This document shows positions 19,075 to 27,735 of a stretch of 64,000 bases of DNA, in pieces. Under the pieces are notes generated by a model that saw only the letters and a program-made list of their open reading frames with translations, did no database searches and was not told the DNA's origin. Both the position numbers and the translations under genes were made by a program. Each line of letters opens with the position of its first letter. Position 1 is the stretch's first letter. The stretch is from positions 62,001 to 126,000 of the forward strand of contig JALFJX010000009.1 of assembly GCA_022775905.1 (NCBI GenBank), given 5' to 3'. The DNA is from Methanobrevibacter sp. Its GTDB lineage: Archaea; Methanobacteriota; Methanobacteria; Methanobacteriales; Methanobacteriaceae.

Positions 19075-19920
19075 ATGAACCCATATATAGAAATTTTAAG
19101 ACCAGGAAATGCATTAATGGGTGCAATATCAATAATTTTAGTTGCACTTATTGATAAGACAATTTCAATCCCAGTAATTCTTGCAATGCTCACAGTATTC
19201 TTTGAAACAGCAGCAGGAAATGTGATTAATGACTATTTTGATTATAAAATTGATTTAATAAACAAACCTGAAAGACCAATACCCTCCGGAAGAATTTCAC
19301 TTGAAAATGGTAGAAACTATGGATATCTCTTATTTGCTGCCGGAACAATGTGTGGTTTTTTAATTAGTTACATTACAAACAATTGGATACCATTTGGAAT
19401 TGTATTATTTGCAGATGTTGTTCTTTATTTATATGCATACACATTAAAAACAACACCATTACTTGGTAATTTAACTGTAGGTTTTATGACAGGATTTGGA
19501 TTTGTATTTGGAGGATTTTCAATTAATAATCCAAGCATAATAATGACTTCATTGTTCTTAGGTTTCTTTGCATTTGTAATGACAACCGCACGTGAAATCG
19601 TGAAAGATATTGAAGACATTGAAGGAGATAAAGCAGACTGTGCAAAAACACTACCAATATTAATCGGTGAGAAAAAACCAGCAATACTTGCAGCTGTTTT
19701 AATAATAATTGACAGTGCATTATGCCCTTTATTATATTATTATCATATTTTTGGAATATTATACTTGGTAGTAATTGCTATTGCAGTTATATTATTCATT
19801 TACTCTGCAATTTTGATATTAAAATCACAGGAAAGAGCAGTTGCAGCAAAAGTATCTAAAAATTTAAAAATAGGAATGTTAATAACTTTTGTTGCATTCG
19901 TATTTGGATCATTAATGTAA
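19075..19920 (+). CDS. Digeranylgeranylglyceryl phosphate synthase (UbiA family)
   Basis: An integral-membrane prenyltransferase that adds the second geranylgeranyl chain to geranylgeranylglyceryl phosphate, the second ether bond of archaeal lipids. The two Asp-rich motifs are present: NDYFDYKIDLINKPERPIPS and DIEDIEGDKADCAKTLP. Eight or nine hydrophobic helices fill 281 residues. An aaggaac motif precedes the ATG. It is divergent from the inositol-phosphate synthase gene, so two lipid genes share this intergenic control region. Confidence 0.92.
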   Translation: MNPYIEILRPGNALMGAISIILVALIDKTISIPVILAMLTVFFETAAGNVINDYFDYKIDLINKPERPIPSGRISLENGRNYGYLLFAAGTMCGFLISYITNNWIPFGIVLFADVVLYLYAYTLKTTPLLGNLTVGFMTGFGFVFGGFSINNPSIIMTSLFLGFFAFVMTTAREIVKDIEDIEGDKADCAKTLPILIGEKKPAILAAVLIIIDSALCPLLYYYHIFGILYLVVIAIAVILFIYSAILILKSQERAVAAKVSKNLKIGMLITFVAFVFGSLM

Positions 19921-19934
19921 TAACTAATTACATT
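19914..19934 (+). terminator. Inverted repeat on the DGGGP synthase stop codon
   Basis: A perfect 8-bp inverted repeat (19914-19921 with 19927-19934) covers the stop. It lacks a T tract, so a role in termination or 3'-end processing is uncertain. Confidence 0.35.
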
Positions 19935-19966
19935 TATATATATAGAAATATGAAAAATTATTAATA

Positions 19967-21544
19967 ATGTTTAAAGAGTTTAACATAAACAAAAAGGACA
20001 AATATTATTTACTAGCTATTTTAATATTTAGTACAATCCTCATAGGTTATTATATCAATTTCAATAACCAGATTGGCATTTCTTGTTCTGATGTCTATGT
20101 TTATCTCATAAATTCTCTTTATTATTCTGGTGAAAGTGTAAACATAACTCAATTTATCCACATATCACCAGTAATTTGCATTTTAACATCTCTTCTTTTC
20201 AGATTAGGATTTGTAGATAAAATAGCAATTTATGCAGTTACTGGACTATTTGCAATAATTGGAAATATAGGATTTTACTTATTTCTCAAAAAATTCTTCA
20301 ACGAAGAATTAAGTTTAACTGGAACAATACTTTATTCATCATTTTCACTATACCTTATTTGGCTTGCAAATGGAACATTGGACATTCCTGCAACCGGCAT
20401 AATAATCTGGATTGCATTATTAAGTGTGATTGCAGTTAGAGAAAATCCAAAATACTATCAATATGTAATTCCATTGATGGTTATTGGACTTTATACAAGA
20501 TATCCAGTAATTCTAACAATACCTGCATTTTTCTTATTATATGTCCTCGAAAATGGATTTAAAATAAAACCGGACGAATGGAAATATATAAAAAGAGGAA
20601 TAATTATTGCAGTAGTCATAGCTGTTGCAGTATTTTTATTAGTTTTTACTATGGGACATGGCAGATTTGATGCTGCTAGCCAAATGGCAAATGGAATACA
20701 AGGAAAAACAGGAGAACTAAATGATCCTGCATACAATCCGGACTCAACATATTATTTAGTGAATTATATCACTTACATATCAAGTTCACATACAGTATTC
20801 GAAACAAATCCGACATTCTACTCTCCTACAATATTAGCATATGCAATTTTTGCATTATTAATTATTGGAGCAGGATTCTGGTTATATGACCATCATGACA
20901 TAGACCTTTCAAAAACAGACATATTTGCAATTTTATTACTTATAATAAGCATTGCAACTTTTAAAATGTTTACTTCTGTAATCACCTCTGTTTTAGTTTA
21001 CATTGGAATTTATCTGCTTGCAAAAGATCGTGAATTCAACAATGAAGTATTCATGTTAGGTTGGATTTTAGCAAATGGAATATTTCTTAGTTTTGACATA
21101 GTCAAGGTTAACAGATATATGATTCCTACATTGCCACCATTCATATTCTTTGTTTTAATGGCAATAGAAAATATTCATTCCCATACTAAAATCAATGAAA
21201 ATATAATCCCAATAGCTTTAATAGTCTTGTTTGTAATCCAAGCATTTGCATTTACATATACAGTTGAACCGACAGATAAATACTTAACTCCTGAGCAGAT
21301 TTCAAACCAGATAATTGATAATAATCCAGACTATGAAAACATGAGCATTGGTGTTTATAATATAAGACCATATAGCTGGTGGCTTGGTTCAAATACAATA
21401 GGAATCCCATCAGACAATCAAAGTCAAATCGACCAAAGCAATGTCAGTTATTACATTTCTAACAAGCACATGGACAATTTGACAAATTTTACTGAAATAA
21501 AAAATATTAATGAATTATATTTATATAAAAATACTAATTTTTAG
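19967..21544 (+). CDS. Multispanning membrane glycosyltransferase-like protein (GT39/ArnT-like)
   Basis: A 525-residue membrane protein with about 11 to 13 hydrophobic helices and a soluble C-terminal tail. The arrangement, with helix pairs around LYSSFSLYLIWLANGTLDIPATG, resembles dolichyl-phosphate-mannose/ArnT GT-C enzymes that use lipid-linked sugars at the outer membrane face. A D-V-Y loop motif follows the first helix (GISCSDVYVYLINS), compatible with the GT-C catalytic Asp. The start at 19967 has no clear ribosome site. It follows DGGGP synthase by 46 nt. The acceptor is unknown. Confidence 0.65.
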   Translation: MFKEFNINKKDKYYLLAILIFSTILIGYYINFNNQIGISCSDVYVYLINSLYYSGESVNITQFIHISPVICILTSLLFRLGFVDKIAIYAVTGLFAIIGNIGFYLFLKKFFNEELSLTGTILYSSFSLYLIWLANGTLDIPATGIIIWIALLSVIAVRENPKYYQYVIPLMVIGLYTRYPVILTIPAFFLLYVLENGFKIKPDEWKYIKRGIIIAVVIAVAVFLLVFTMGHGRFDAASQMANGIQGKTGELNDPAYNPDSTYYLVNYITYISSSHTVFETNPTFYSPTILAYAIFALLIIGAGFWLYDHHDIDLSKTDIFAILLLIISIATFKMFTSVITSVLVYIGIYLLAKDREFNNEVFMLGWILANGIFLSFDIVKVNRYMIPTLPPFIFFVLMAIENIHSHTKINENIIPIALIVLFVIQAFAFTYTVEPTDKYLTPEQISNQIIDNNPDYENMSIGVYNIRPYSWWLGSNTIGIPSDNQSQIDQSNVSYYISNKHMDNLTNFTEIKNINELYLYKNTNF

Positions 21545-21648
21545 CCAAATATCACCACTGAAAATTACTTTTTTTAACTATTTTTAGAAACATATATAAT
21601 AAAAAAAATAAAAATAAAATATCATAAAAAGTAATTTAAGAGGATAAT

Positions 21649-23187
21649 ATGAAAGTTGTATGCTGTAAGAACTGTGGTGCAAAATACCAACTCGATGATG
21701 ATGATGACATATCTACATTCGAGTGTTCTTCATGTGCAGGTGACTTAGAATACTTAGAAAACTATTCTAATGAAGAAAAAGAATCCAACAATTCATTAAT
21801 TAGTTCAAGATATGATAATTCATATATTGTTCAATGCCAAGACTGTGGATTGAAATACAAAATCAAAAGCAGCGATAGCATACTTGATTATGAATGTGAC
21901 AGTTGTGGTGGATCTTTAAGATATTTAGATGAAGAGATGAATAAAGAGTTAGATTCATATCTTGAGGAAAGACGTACAGAGATTCAAAACATTAGAAGAG
22001 AATCAAAACCTAAAGAACCAACATCTGAAGAATTAAACACAAATAATACCCCCTCAATAAAATCAATTACTAACAAACTTGAAAATTTCTTTTCAGAAGA
22101 ACGTATGTTGCAAATAGCAGATACAGAAAAAGAAGAGGAAGAAATTCAAGAAAAAGTAATTGCAAAAACAGCAAGAACAACTATACCACAATCCGTTTTA
22201 TCAAGATTTGGAAAAGAATTTGCAGTTCCTAAGACCAATGATTATGATGTCTTGAAAAATTTCCTTAAAACTGAATTTTTCAAAGGAATGGAAGAATACT
22301 ATCCAAAAAATAGTGAAACAAAATCAAGTAATCGTTTCCTTGATAAAATTAGCTTAAAAGAACCTGATAATGGAGAATTAACTCCTGTTGAAACTTCACT
22401 TATAAATAATGAACCTAAATTTGACATCAAAAATATTGATGTGAAAAACATGGACACCAATAATACAATCATTATTATTGGAGCTGTCATATTTATTTTA
22501 AGTATAATTGAAATTTTAGCTATCAACAGTGGTGTAGGAATTGTTGCTTTATTTATTGGAGTAATTATCTTATGTTATGGAATTTATAAAACTAGAGATG
22601 TAAAACAAACTGAAGAAAGAACAAGAATAATCAGAGAACACTTGTTAAGTCTTCCAGAAGAATTTTATGTTTTCTACAATGTTAAAACTCCAACTTCCAC
22701 TTCAGGTATTAACCACGTTGTTGTAGGACCAACTGGAATTTATGCATTACTTTCACAAAAATATAATCCAAAACTTAGATTAGAATCAGAAAATGAAAAT
22801 CTAAATTTAATTGGTACTATTGAACCTGAAGAAAATAAAATTGAAGAATTCCCAAGTTATGGGAACACAAGAAAATTTAGATATACAACAAAACAAGCTA
22901 AATTTTCACAGGACAATAAAGTCAAACAAAAATCATTAAGTTTAGGTGAAGATTTAATAAACTTCCTTAATGACAACAATATTAAAAATTGTTTTGTTGA
23001 ACCATTAGTTGGATTCATAAACAATGAGGTTGTAGTCATAAATATGCCTTTAACCGATGAAGACTTATTTATTGAAGAATTATTAAATAAAATCCAGACT
23101 GCTACAATTAAATTAGATTCTGAAACAATCGATAAATGTGCTGTTTTAATCAACAAATATTCAGCCGACTGTTCTTCAGAATTTTAA
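21649..23187 (+). CDS. Membrane protein with two N-terminal zinc ribbons and a NERD-like domain
   Basis: A 512-residue chimera. Residues 1-40 and 60-95 form two similar zinc ribbons (CKNCGAKYQL with CSSC, and CQDCGLKYKI with CDSC). A charged linker follows. Two hydrophobic segments lie near 272-316 (IIIIGAVIFILSIIEILAI, then ALFIGVIILCYGIY). After them, YNVKTPTSTSGINHVVVGPTGIYALLSQK matches the start of a NERD domain, a nuclease-related fold. An agaggat site lies before the ATG. I infer a membrane-anchored sensor or nuclease-like protein; catalytic residues are not certain. Confidence 0.75.
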   Translation: MKVVCCKNCGAKYQLDDDDDISTFECSSCAGDLEYLENYSNEEKESNNSLISSRYDNSYIVQCQDCGLKYKIKSSDSILDYECDSCGGSLRYLDEEMNKELDSYLEERRTEIQNIRRESKPKEPTSEELNTNNTPSIKSITNKLENFFSEERMLQIADTEKEEEEIQEKVIAKTARTTIPQSVLSRFGKEFAVPKTNDYDVLKNFLKTEFFKGMEEYYPKNSETKSSNRFLDKISLKEPDNGELTPVETSLINNEPKFDIKNIDVKNMDTNNTIIIIGAVIFILSIIEILAINSGVGIVALFIGVIILCYGIYKTRDVKQTEERTRIIREHLLSLPEEFYVFYNVKTPTSTSGINHVVVGPTGIYALLSQKYNPKLRLESENENLNLIGTIEPEENKIEEFPSYGNTRKFRYTTKQAKFSQDNKVKQKSLSLGEDLINFLNDNNIKNCFVEPLVGFINNEVVVINMPLTDEDLFIEELLNKIQTATIKLDSETIDKCAVLINKYSADCSSEF

Positions 23188-23207
23188 TTTCTTTTTTTAT
23201 TTTTTTA
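23188..23207. terminator. T-rich tract between convergent NERD and NeuB genes
   Basis: Runs of seven T, separated by one A, directly follow the NERD stop codon. Archaeal polymerases release at such tracts. On the other strand the same place ends neuB. Confidence 0.45.
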
Positions 23208-23215
23208 AAAATAGT

Positions 23216-24217
23216 CTATGACAACATATCATATTCAATCAAAGAACCTTTAGGAATATCATAATTTACTTTTTTACCGATGATTTCATCTATCTTTTCA
23301 GGAGAAATTCCATTAGCAGGTCTTTTAAAGTCAATATCTATTTCATTAATAATATCCCCAGATTTAATATCTCTTTTAGCAACAATAGATTTCCTAACAT
23401 TTTTCCTTGAAAAAGATTCACAAATCAGAGGCTGTTTACTTTTATATCCATTAATTTTAGATAATACACTTGAATTTAATTTGAAAATACGAATGTCATC
23501 TTCATCCATAGCAAATTCATGGCCTTCAATAGATTTATCAATAGTAAAATATTTTTCTAAAACTACAGCACCATAATTAAATGCAGTAGTTAAAATGAAC
23601 ATGAAATCATCAGAAATTGTATAATCAGAATAACCTACATCATAATCTTCAAAATGACCTGCAAGATCCTTAATCATTAAAAGATTAGCATCATCCAAAT
23701 TAGCAGGATAAGACAATACAGAATGCATTATAATGATTTTAAAATTAGAATTATCTTCAATGCAAGAAACAGCATTCTTTATCTCCTTTAGATTGGCTGC
23801 AGCAGTTGACAACATTATTGGTTTCTTTTTAGTGGAAATATAATCAATAAGTGGAATATTAGTTAGATTAGAAGAAGATATTTTATAACCATCAACCACA
23901 TCATCTAAATTATCAACAATTTCTTTATTATCTGGAGTTATAATAAATGCTAATCCAAGTTCTTTTGAATAATCCGCTAATTTTTTATACTCATCAAAAG
24001 TTAATTTGTCTGATATGTTTGAATCATCTTCATAATTACAATGAAGATATTCAGAATCCCCAACATGGAAATTAACACCATCAAGACCAGATTCACTACA
24101 TTTTTCAACTAAAAATTTAGCCATTTGAATATAATGAACGTTCTCTTTTTCAGCAAGATCATAGTAATTAAAACTAATTTCTCCAATCAAAAAAGGATGT
24201 TTGTTGATTACATTCAT
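23216..24217 (-). CDS. NeuB-family nonulosonate (sialic/pseudaminic-type) synthase
   Basis: Condenses phosphoenolpyruvate with a hexosamine derivative to a nine-carbon acid sugar. The TIM-barrel part has IGEISFNYYDLAEKE, the KISSSNLTNIPLI substrate loop, PIMLSTAAANLKEIKNAVS, and a final antifreeze-like SAF domain (SIVAKRDIKSGDIINEIDI). I start it at the ATG at 24217 after gaggga, just after the stop of the upstream cytidylyltransferase gene. It lacks the N-terminal extension of some homologs. The exact sugar (sialic, legionaminic or pseudaminic) cannot be read from the sequence. Confidence 0.85.
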   Translation of the reverse strand: MNVINKHPFLIGEISFNYYDLAEKENVHYIQMAKFLVEKCSESGLDGVNFHVGDSEYLHCNYEDDSNISDKLTFDEYKKLADYSKELGLAFIITPDNKEIVDNLDDVVDGYKISSSNLTNIPLIDYISTKKKPIMLSTAAANLKEIKNAVSCIEDNSNFKIIIMHSVLSYPANLDDANLLMIKDLAGHFEDYDVGYSDYTISDDFMFILTTAFNYGAVVLEKYFTIDKSIEGHEFAMDEDDIRIFKLNSSVLSKINGYKSKQPLICESFSRKNVRKSIVAKRDIKSGDIINEIDIDFKRPANGISPEKIDEIIGKKVNYDIPKGSLIEYDMLS

Positions 24218-24225
24218 AATATCCC

Positions 24226-25890
24226 TCACTTTTTCATTAAGAAATTCCTATATTCTTCCTTAACCACTGCACAAATATTTTCATAACCATGCTTAAAGTC
24301 AATTGATCTCATTTTTTTATGCATATCCACTCTGAGTTCATAATTATTAACCAACTCTAAAAATTGATCAATGAACTCCTGTTTTGTTAAAGAATCAACA
24401 TCACCAAGATTTAAAATACCATTAACATTATTTGCAAAAACATGTGAAGCTTCTAAATCATTTTGATAAACACAAATAGTAGGAATACCTAATGAAGAAG
24501 CATCATACATAATCTTACTAGCAGAAGTAATTAATATGTCTGCTTTAAACATGAAATCGCTGACATTTGAAACATTTTGATAAATTTGGACTAAAGGATT
24601 GGTTTCATATTTGGATATGAACTGTTCAATGTTCTCATATCCTCTGCCTAAAATGATATTAATTTTCTTTTCGTAGGTTGTGGACAAAATTGCTGCTAAG
24701 AATTTTTCAGATAACCTCTTAGGATCATTTCCATCAATCATGATTAAAATATTATTTAAATCTTGGGTAATTACCTTACAAGGTTGGAAATAAAATTCAT
24801 CTTTAAGAACATGGAATTTATGGCCAGAATATACATTTGTATCACTCAAATCATGTTCATATAATGAATCAAACACCACATCTGCAAGATTTGATCCTAC
24901 ACCTAAATCATCAAAATTAACAACAAAGTATCCTTTTTCCTTTAAATCGGACATATATTCTTCAGTGGTATCAGACACATCATTGATTACAATTTGAGCA
25001 CCAAACTCTTCTAAAATATTGTAAATACTCTCATGACCGTCATAAATTTTATAGTTAAAACCAAACTTTTTAACTAAATTTTGCCCTAATTCCTGTTGCT
25101 CATCTAAAACAAACAAAAATTCATGAGAAACAAGTTTTGATGCAAAAGCTAAACAGCTATTTATTCTTCTGGTTCCGATTTCATTATTCGCATTGACAAC
25201 AATAGCTATTTTTTTTCTTTGAATAATTGTTTCAACAGCCCACCAATCTTTAAACCCATCAATAGAAATAGCTTCTTCATCAGACAACACCACTACATCA
25301 ATATTGTCCCCAATGCAAGAAATTTCGTTTATAAAACCTCTACGGGTAGCAATGACTGCACCAGTTTCTCTAAAAGAACTTGGTAAATCTTTTTTATCCA
25401 CTCTTTCAATGTAATTTGGGAAGAATCTTTTATTATCTTCATCATATCCCCAATATAGATGTTTATCCTCCACAACAGATATTACACTTTCAAGACCAAA
25501 ATCATCAAATTTTTCAATAGCAGAATCTAAAGTTTGTACTTTAAGTAATGGTGCTGTCGGTAACATTGTGATTACAATATCATATTCATCAAATGCCTCT
25601 TTCTCTTTTTGAACCATTGCATCGAAAATAACAGCTTCCAGAGGAATATCTTCACCAGACAAATCCTCTGAGCGCCTAATAACACTTGCTCCAAACTTTT
25701 CAGAAATGGAAGCAATTTCAGAATCATCAGTAGTTACAACAACATCATCAACATATTGGGATGATTTAGCGATGTTAATTGAATAGTAAATCAAAGGTTT
25801 ATTATCCAACAAACGAACATATTTGCGGGGAATTCCTTTTGAGGTTCCTTTTGCTGGAATAACTACTAAAATTTTATTATTATTAAACAT
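24226..25890 (-). CDS. Fusion: acylneuraminate cytidylyltransferase (NeuA-like) with PseG-like domain
   Basis: Residues 1-230 form a CMP-sugar synthetase (VVIPAKGTSKGIPRKYVRLL, then VVTTDDSEIASI and TMLPTAPLL). Residues 235-554 begin KIAIVVNANNEIGTRRINS and end with a UDP-sugar-processing domain like PseG or a GT-B glycosyltransferase (MIDGNDPKR, ILITSASKIMYDASSLGIPTIC). I start it at the ATG at 25890 with aagga before it, not at 25908. It is immediately upstream of neuB on the same strand, so precursor release, PEP condensation and CMP activation may be one unit. Which nonulosonate is made is inference. Confidence 0.8.
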   Translation of the reverse strand: MFNNNKILVVIPAKGTSKGIPRKYVRLLDNKPLIYYSINIAKSSQYVDDVVVTTDDSEIASISEKFGASVIRRSEDLSGEDIPLEAVIFDAMVQKEKEAFDEYDIVITMLPTAPLLKVQTLDSAIEKFDDFGLESVISVVEDKHLYWGYDEDNKRFFPNYIERVDKKDLPSSFRETGAVIATRRGFINEISCIGDNIDVVVLSDEEAISIDGFKDWWAVETIIQRKKIAIVVNANNEIGTRRINSCLAFASKLVSHEFLFVLDEQQELGQNLVKKFGFNYKIYDGHESIYNILEEFGAQIVINDVSDTTEEYMSDLKEKGYFVVNFDDLGVGSNLADVVFDSLYEHDLSDTNVYSGHKFHVLKDEFYFQPCKVITQDLNNILIMIDGNDPKRLSEKFLAAILSTTYEKKINIILGRGYENIEQFISKYETNPLVQIYQNVSNVSDFMFKADILITSASKIMYDASSLGIPTICVYQNDLEASHVFANNVNGILNLGDVDSLTKQEFIDQFLELVNNYELRVDMHKKMRSIDFKHGYENICAVVKEEYRNFLMKK

Positions 25891-25969
25891 GTCAATCCTT
25901 ATATCCATAAATTTAATTAATACAATAATAAATATACTAATAATATATTATTAAATCTTTGGTGTTAAT

Positions 25970-27022
25970 ATGAATATGAAAAGTATGTCAGATAAATTAT
26001 TACAAAAAATAAATGAATTATCCACACCGGTTAAGATAATGCATGTTTGTGGTTCCCACGAACATACTATAATGGAAAATGGGATTAGAAGTTTACTTCC
26101 AGAAGAAGTGGAAATTATTGCAGGACCTGGATGTCCTGTCTGTGTGGTCCCATCACGTGAAATTGATGAAGCATTAGAATTAATTGACAGAGGAGTCACA
26201 ATTACAACCTTTGGAGATATGTTAAGAGTCCCAGGTTCTGAAAGATCACTTGCAGATGCAAAAGCTGAAGGAGGAGACGTAAGAGTTGTTTATGGAATTA
26301 ACAGAGCTATTGAAATAGCTGAAAAAGAAGACAATGATGTTGCATTCATATCAGCAGGATTTGAAACAACTGCACCAACAACTGCAGCAGAATTGTTAGC
26401 AACACCTCCTGAAAACTTCTCAGTACTCTCATGCCACAGATTAATACCCCCAGCTATTGATTTTTTAATCAATTCAGGAGAAACCAGTTTAAATGCATTA
26501 ATTGAACCAGGACACGTTTGTACAATAATAGGAACCAAACCATTCGAATATTTCTCAAGTGAATTTGGAATTCCACAAGCAGTAGCTGGTTTTAATCCAT
26601 TAGACATATTGATGTCTGTATACATGATTTTAAGACAAATTCATAACGAAACACCAAAAATTGAAAATGAATACACAAGAGCAGTTAAAGATGAAGGAAA
26701 CGTAATCGCACAAGAAAAGATGAATCAAGTATTTGAAGTGACCTCCAGAGAATGGAGAGGATTTCCTAAAATACCAAACTCAATCTTAGAAATTAAAGAT
26801 GAATTCAGTGAATTTAATGCTCGTGAAAAATATGATATTGAAGTAAAAGATGTTAACGAAGCACCAAAAGGCTGTATCTGCGGACCTATTTTAAGAGGAC
26901 TTGCAAGACCAGAAGACTGTAAGTTATTTAGAAAAGCATGTAACCCATTGCACCCTATCGGAGCTTGTATGGTAAGTAAAGAAGGAACATGTAACATCGC
27001 ACACAGATATTCAAGAGGATAA
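25970..27022 (+). CDS. hypD: [NiFe]-hydrogenase maturation protein HypD
   Basis: HypD carries a [4Fe-4S] cluster and with HypC assembles Fe(CN)2CO for [NiFe] hydrogenases. The hallmarks are MHVCGSHEHTIMENGIRSLL, IIAGPGCPVCVVP, GFETTAPTTA, and the C-terminal Cys set GCICGPILRG, CNPLHPIGACMVSKEGTC. The length (350 aa) is normal. A ggtgttaat site precedes the ATG. Other hyp genes are absent here. Its product serves F420-reducing and energy-converting hydrogenases. It is followed after 1 nt by phosphoglycolate phosphatase. Confidence 0.96.
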   Translation: MNMKSMSDKLLQKINELSTPVKIMHVCGSHEHTIMENGIRSLLPEEVEIIAGPGCPVCVVPSREIDEALELIDRGVTITTFGDMLRVPGSERSLADAKAEGGDVRVVYGINRAIEIAEKEDNDVAFISAGFETTAPTTAAELLATPPENFSVLSCHRLIPPAIDFLINSGETSLNALIEPGHVCTIIGTKPFEYFSSEFGIPQAVAGFNPLDILMSVYMILRQIHNETPKIENEYTRAVKDEGNVIAQEKMNQVFEVTSREWRGFPKIPNSILEIKDEFSEFNAREKYDIEVKDVNEAPKGCICGPILRGLARPEDCKLFRKACNPLHPIGACMVSKEGTCNIAHRYSRG

Positions 27023-27023
27023 C

Positions 27024-27728
27024 ATGACAATTGAAGCAATTGCAGTAGATATTGACGGAACAATTACTGATGAAAAAAGACAAATCTGCATCTCTGCTAT
27101 TGAAGCATTAAGAAAAGCAGAAGCGAAAGGAATCCCAACAATTATCGTAACAGGAAATGTTGTAAACTACGCTTATGCAACTGAAGTCTTGATTGGTTGT
27201 AGTGGTGGACTTGTAGCGGAAAACGGCGGCGTTGTCTTCAAAGAAGGGGAAAACAATAATGCTGTTGAAACATTAGTAGAAAGAGGATTTGTAACCTCTG
27301 CTGAAGAACACCTAAAAGACAAATTAGGTGATAACTTCGATAAACATGCATCTCACGACAATATGTACAGATTAACAGAAACTGTATTTTATAAAACACT
27401 TGCTCGTGAAGAGTTAGAAGATGCATTAAAAGATTTTAAATATTTGGACCAACTCGAAATTTATGACAGTGGTTTTGCATTGCACATTACCGACAAACGT
27501 ATCAATAAAGGAACTTCACTCAAATATCTATGTGAAAGAAATGGAATAAACATGGAAAACGTTATGGCCATTGGAGATAGTCAAAATGATGAAGATTTCT
27601 TGAAAGAAGCAGGATACAAAATAGCTGTTGGAAATGCAGAAGATAAGTTAAAAGAAATAAGTACCTACACCTGTGAAAACATGTTTGGTGATGGAGTAGC
27701 AGAAGCTATTGAAAAATTTGCATTATAG
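27024..27728 (+). CDS. Phosphoglycolate phosphatase, archaeal HAD type
   Basis: A 234-residue HAD phosphatase that removes phosphate from 2-phosphoglycolate. The catalytic DIDGTITDEKR motif is near the N-terminus (nucleophile and acid Asp), TGNVVNYA is motif II, and AIGDSQNDEDFLKEAG is motif IV. The Cof-type cap lies between. It begins 1 nt after hypD, and the next gene begins 7 nt beyond its stop, so hypD, this gene and the TldE-like gene form one transcription unit. Confidence 0.85.
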   Translation: MTIEAIAVDIDGTITDEKRQICISAIEALRKAEAKGIPTIIVTGNVVNYAYATEVLIGCSGGLVAENGGVVFKEGENNNAVETLVERGFVTSAEEHLKDKLGDNFDKHASHDNMYRLTETVFYKTLAREELEDALKDFKYLDQLEIYDSGFALHITDKRINKGTSLKYLCERNGINMENVMAIGDSQNDEDFLKEAGYKIAVGNAEDKLKEISTYTCENMFGDGVAEAIEKFAL

Positions 27729-27735
27729 GGATAAA

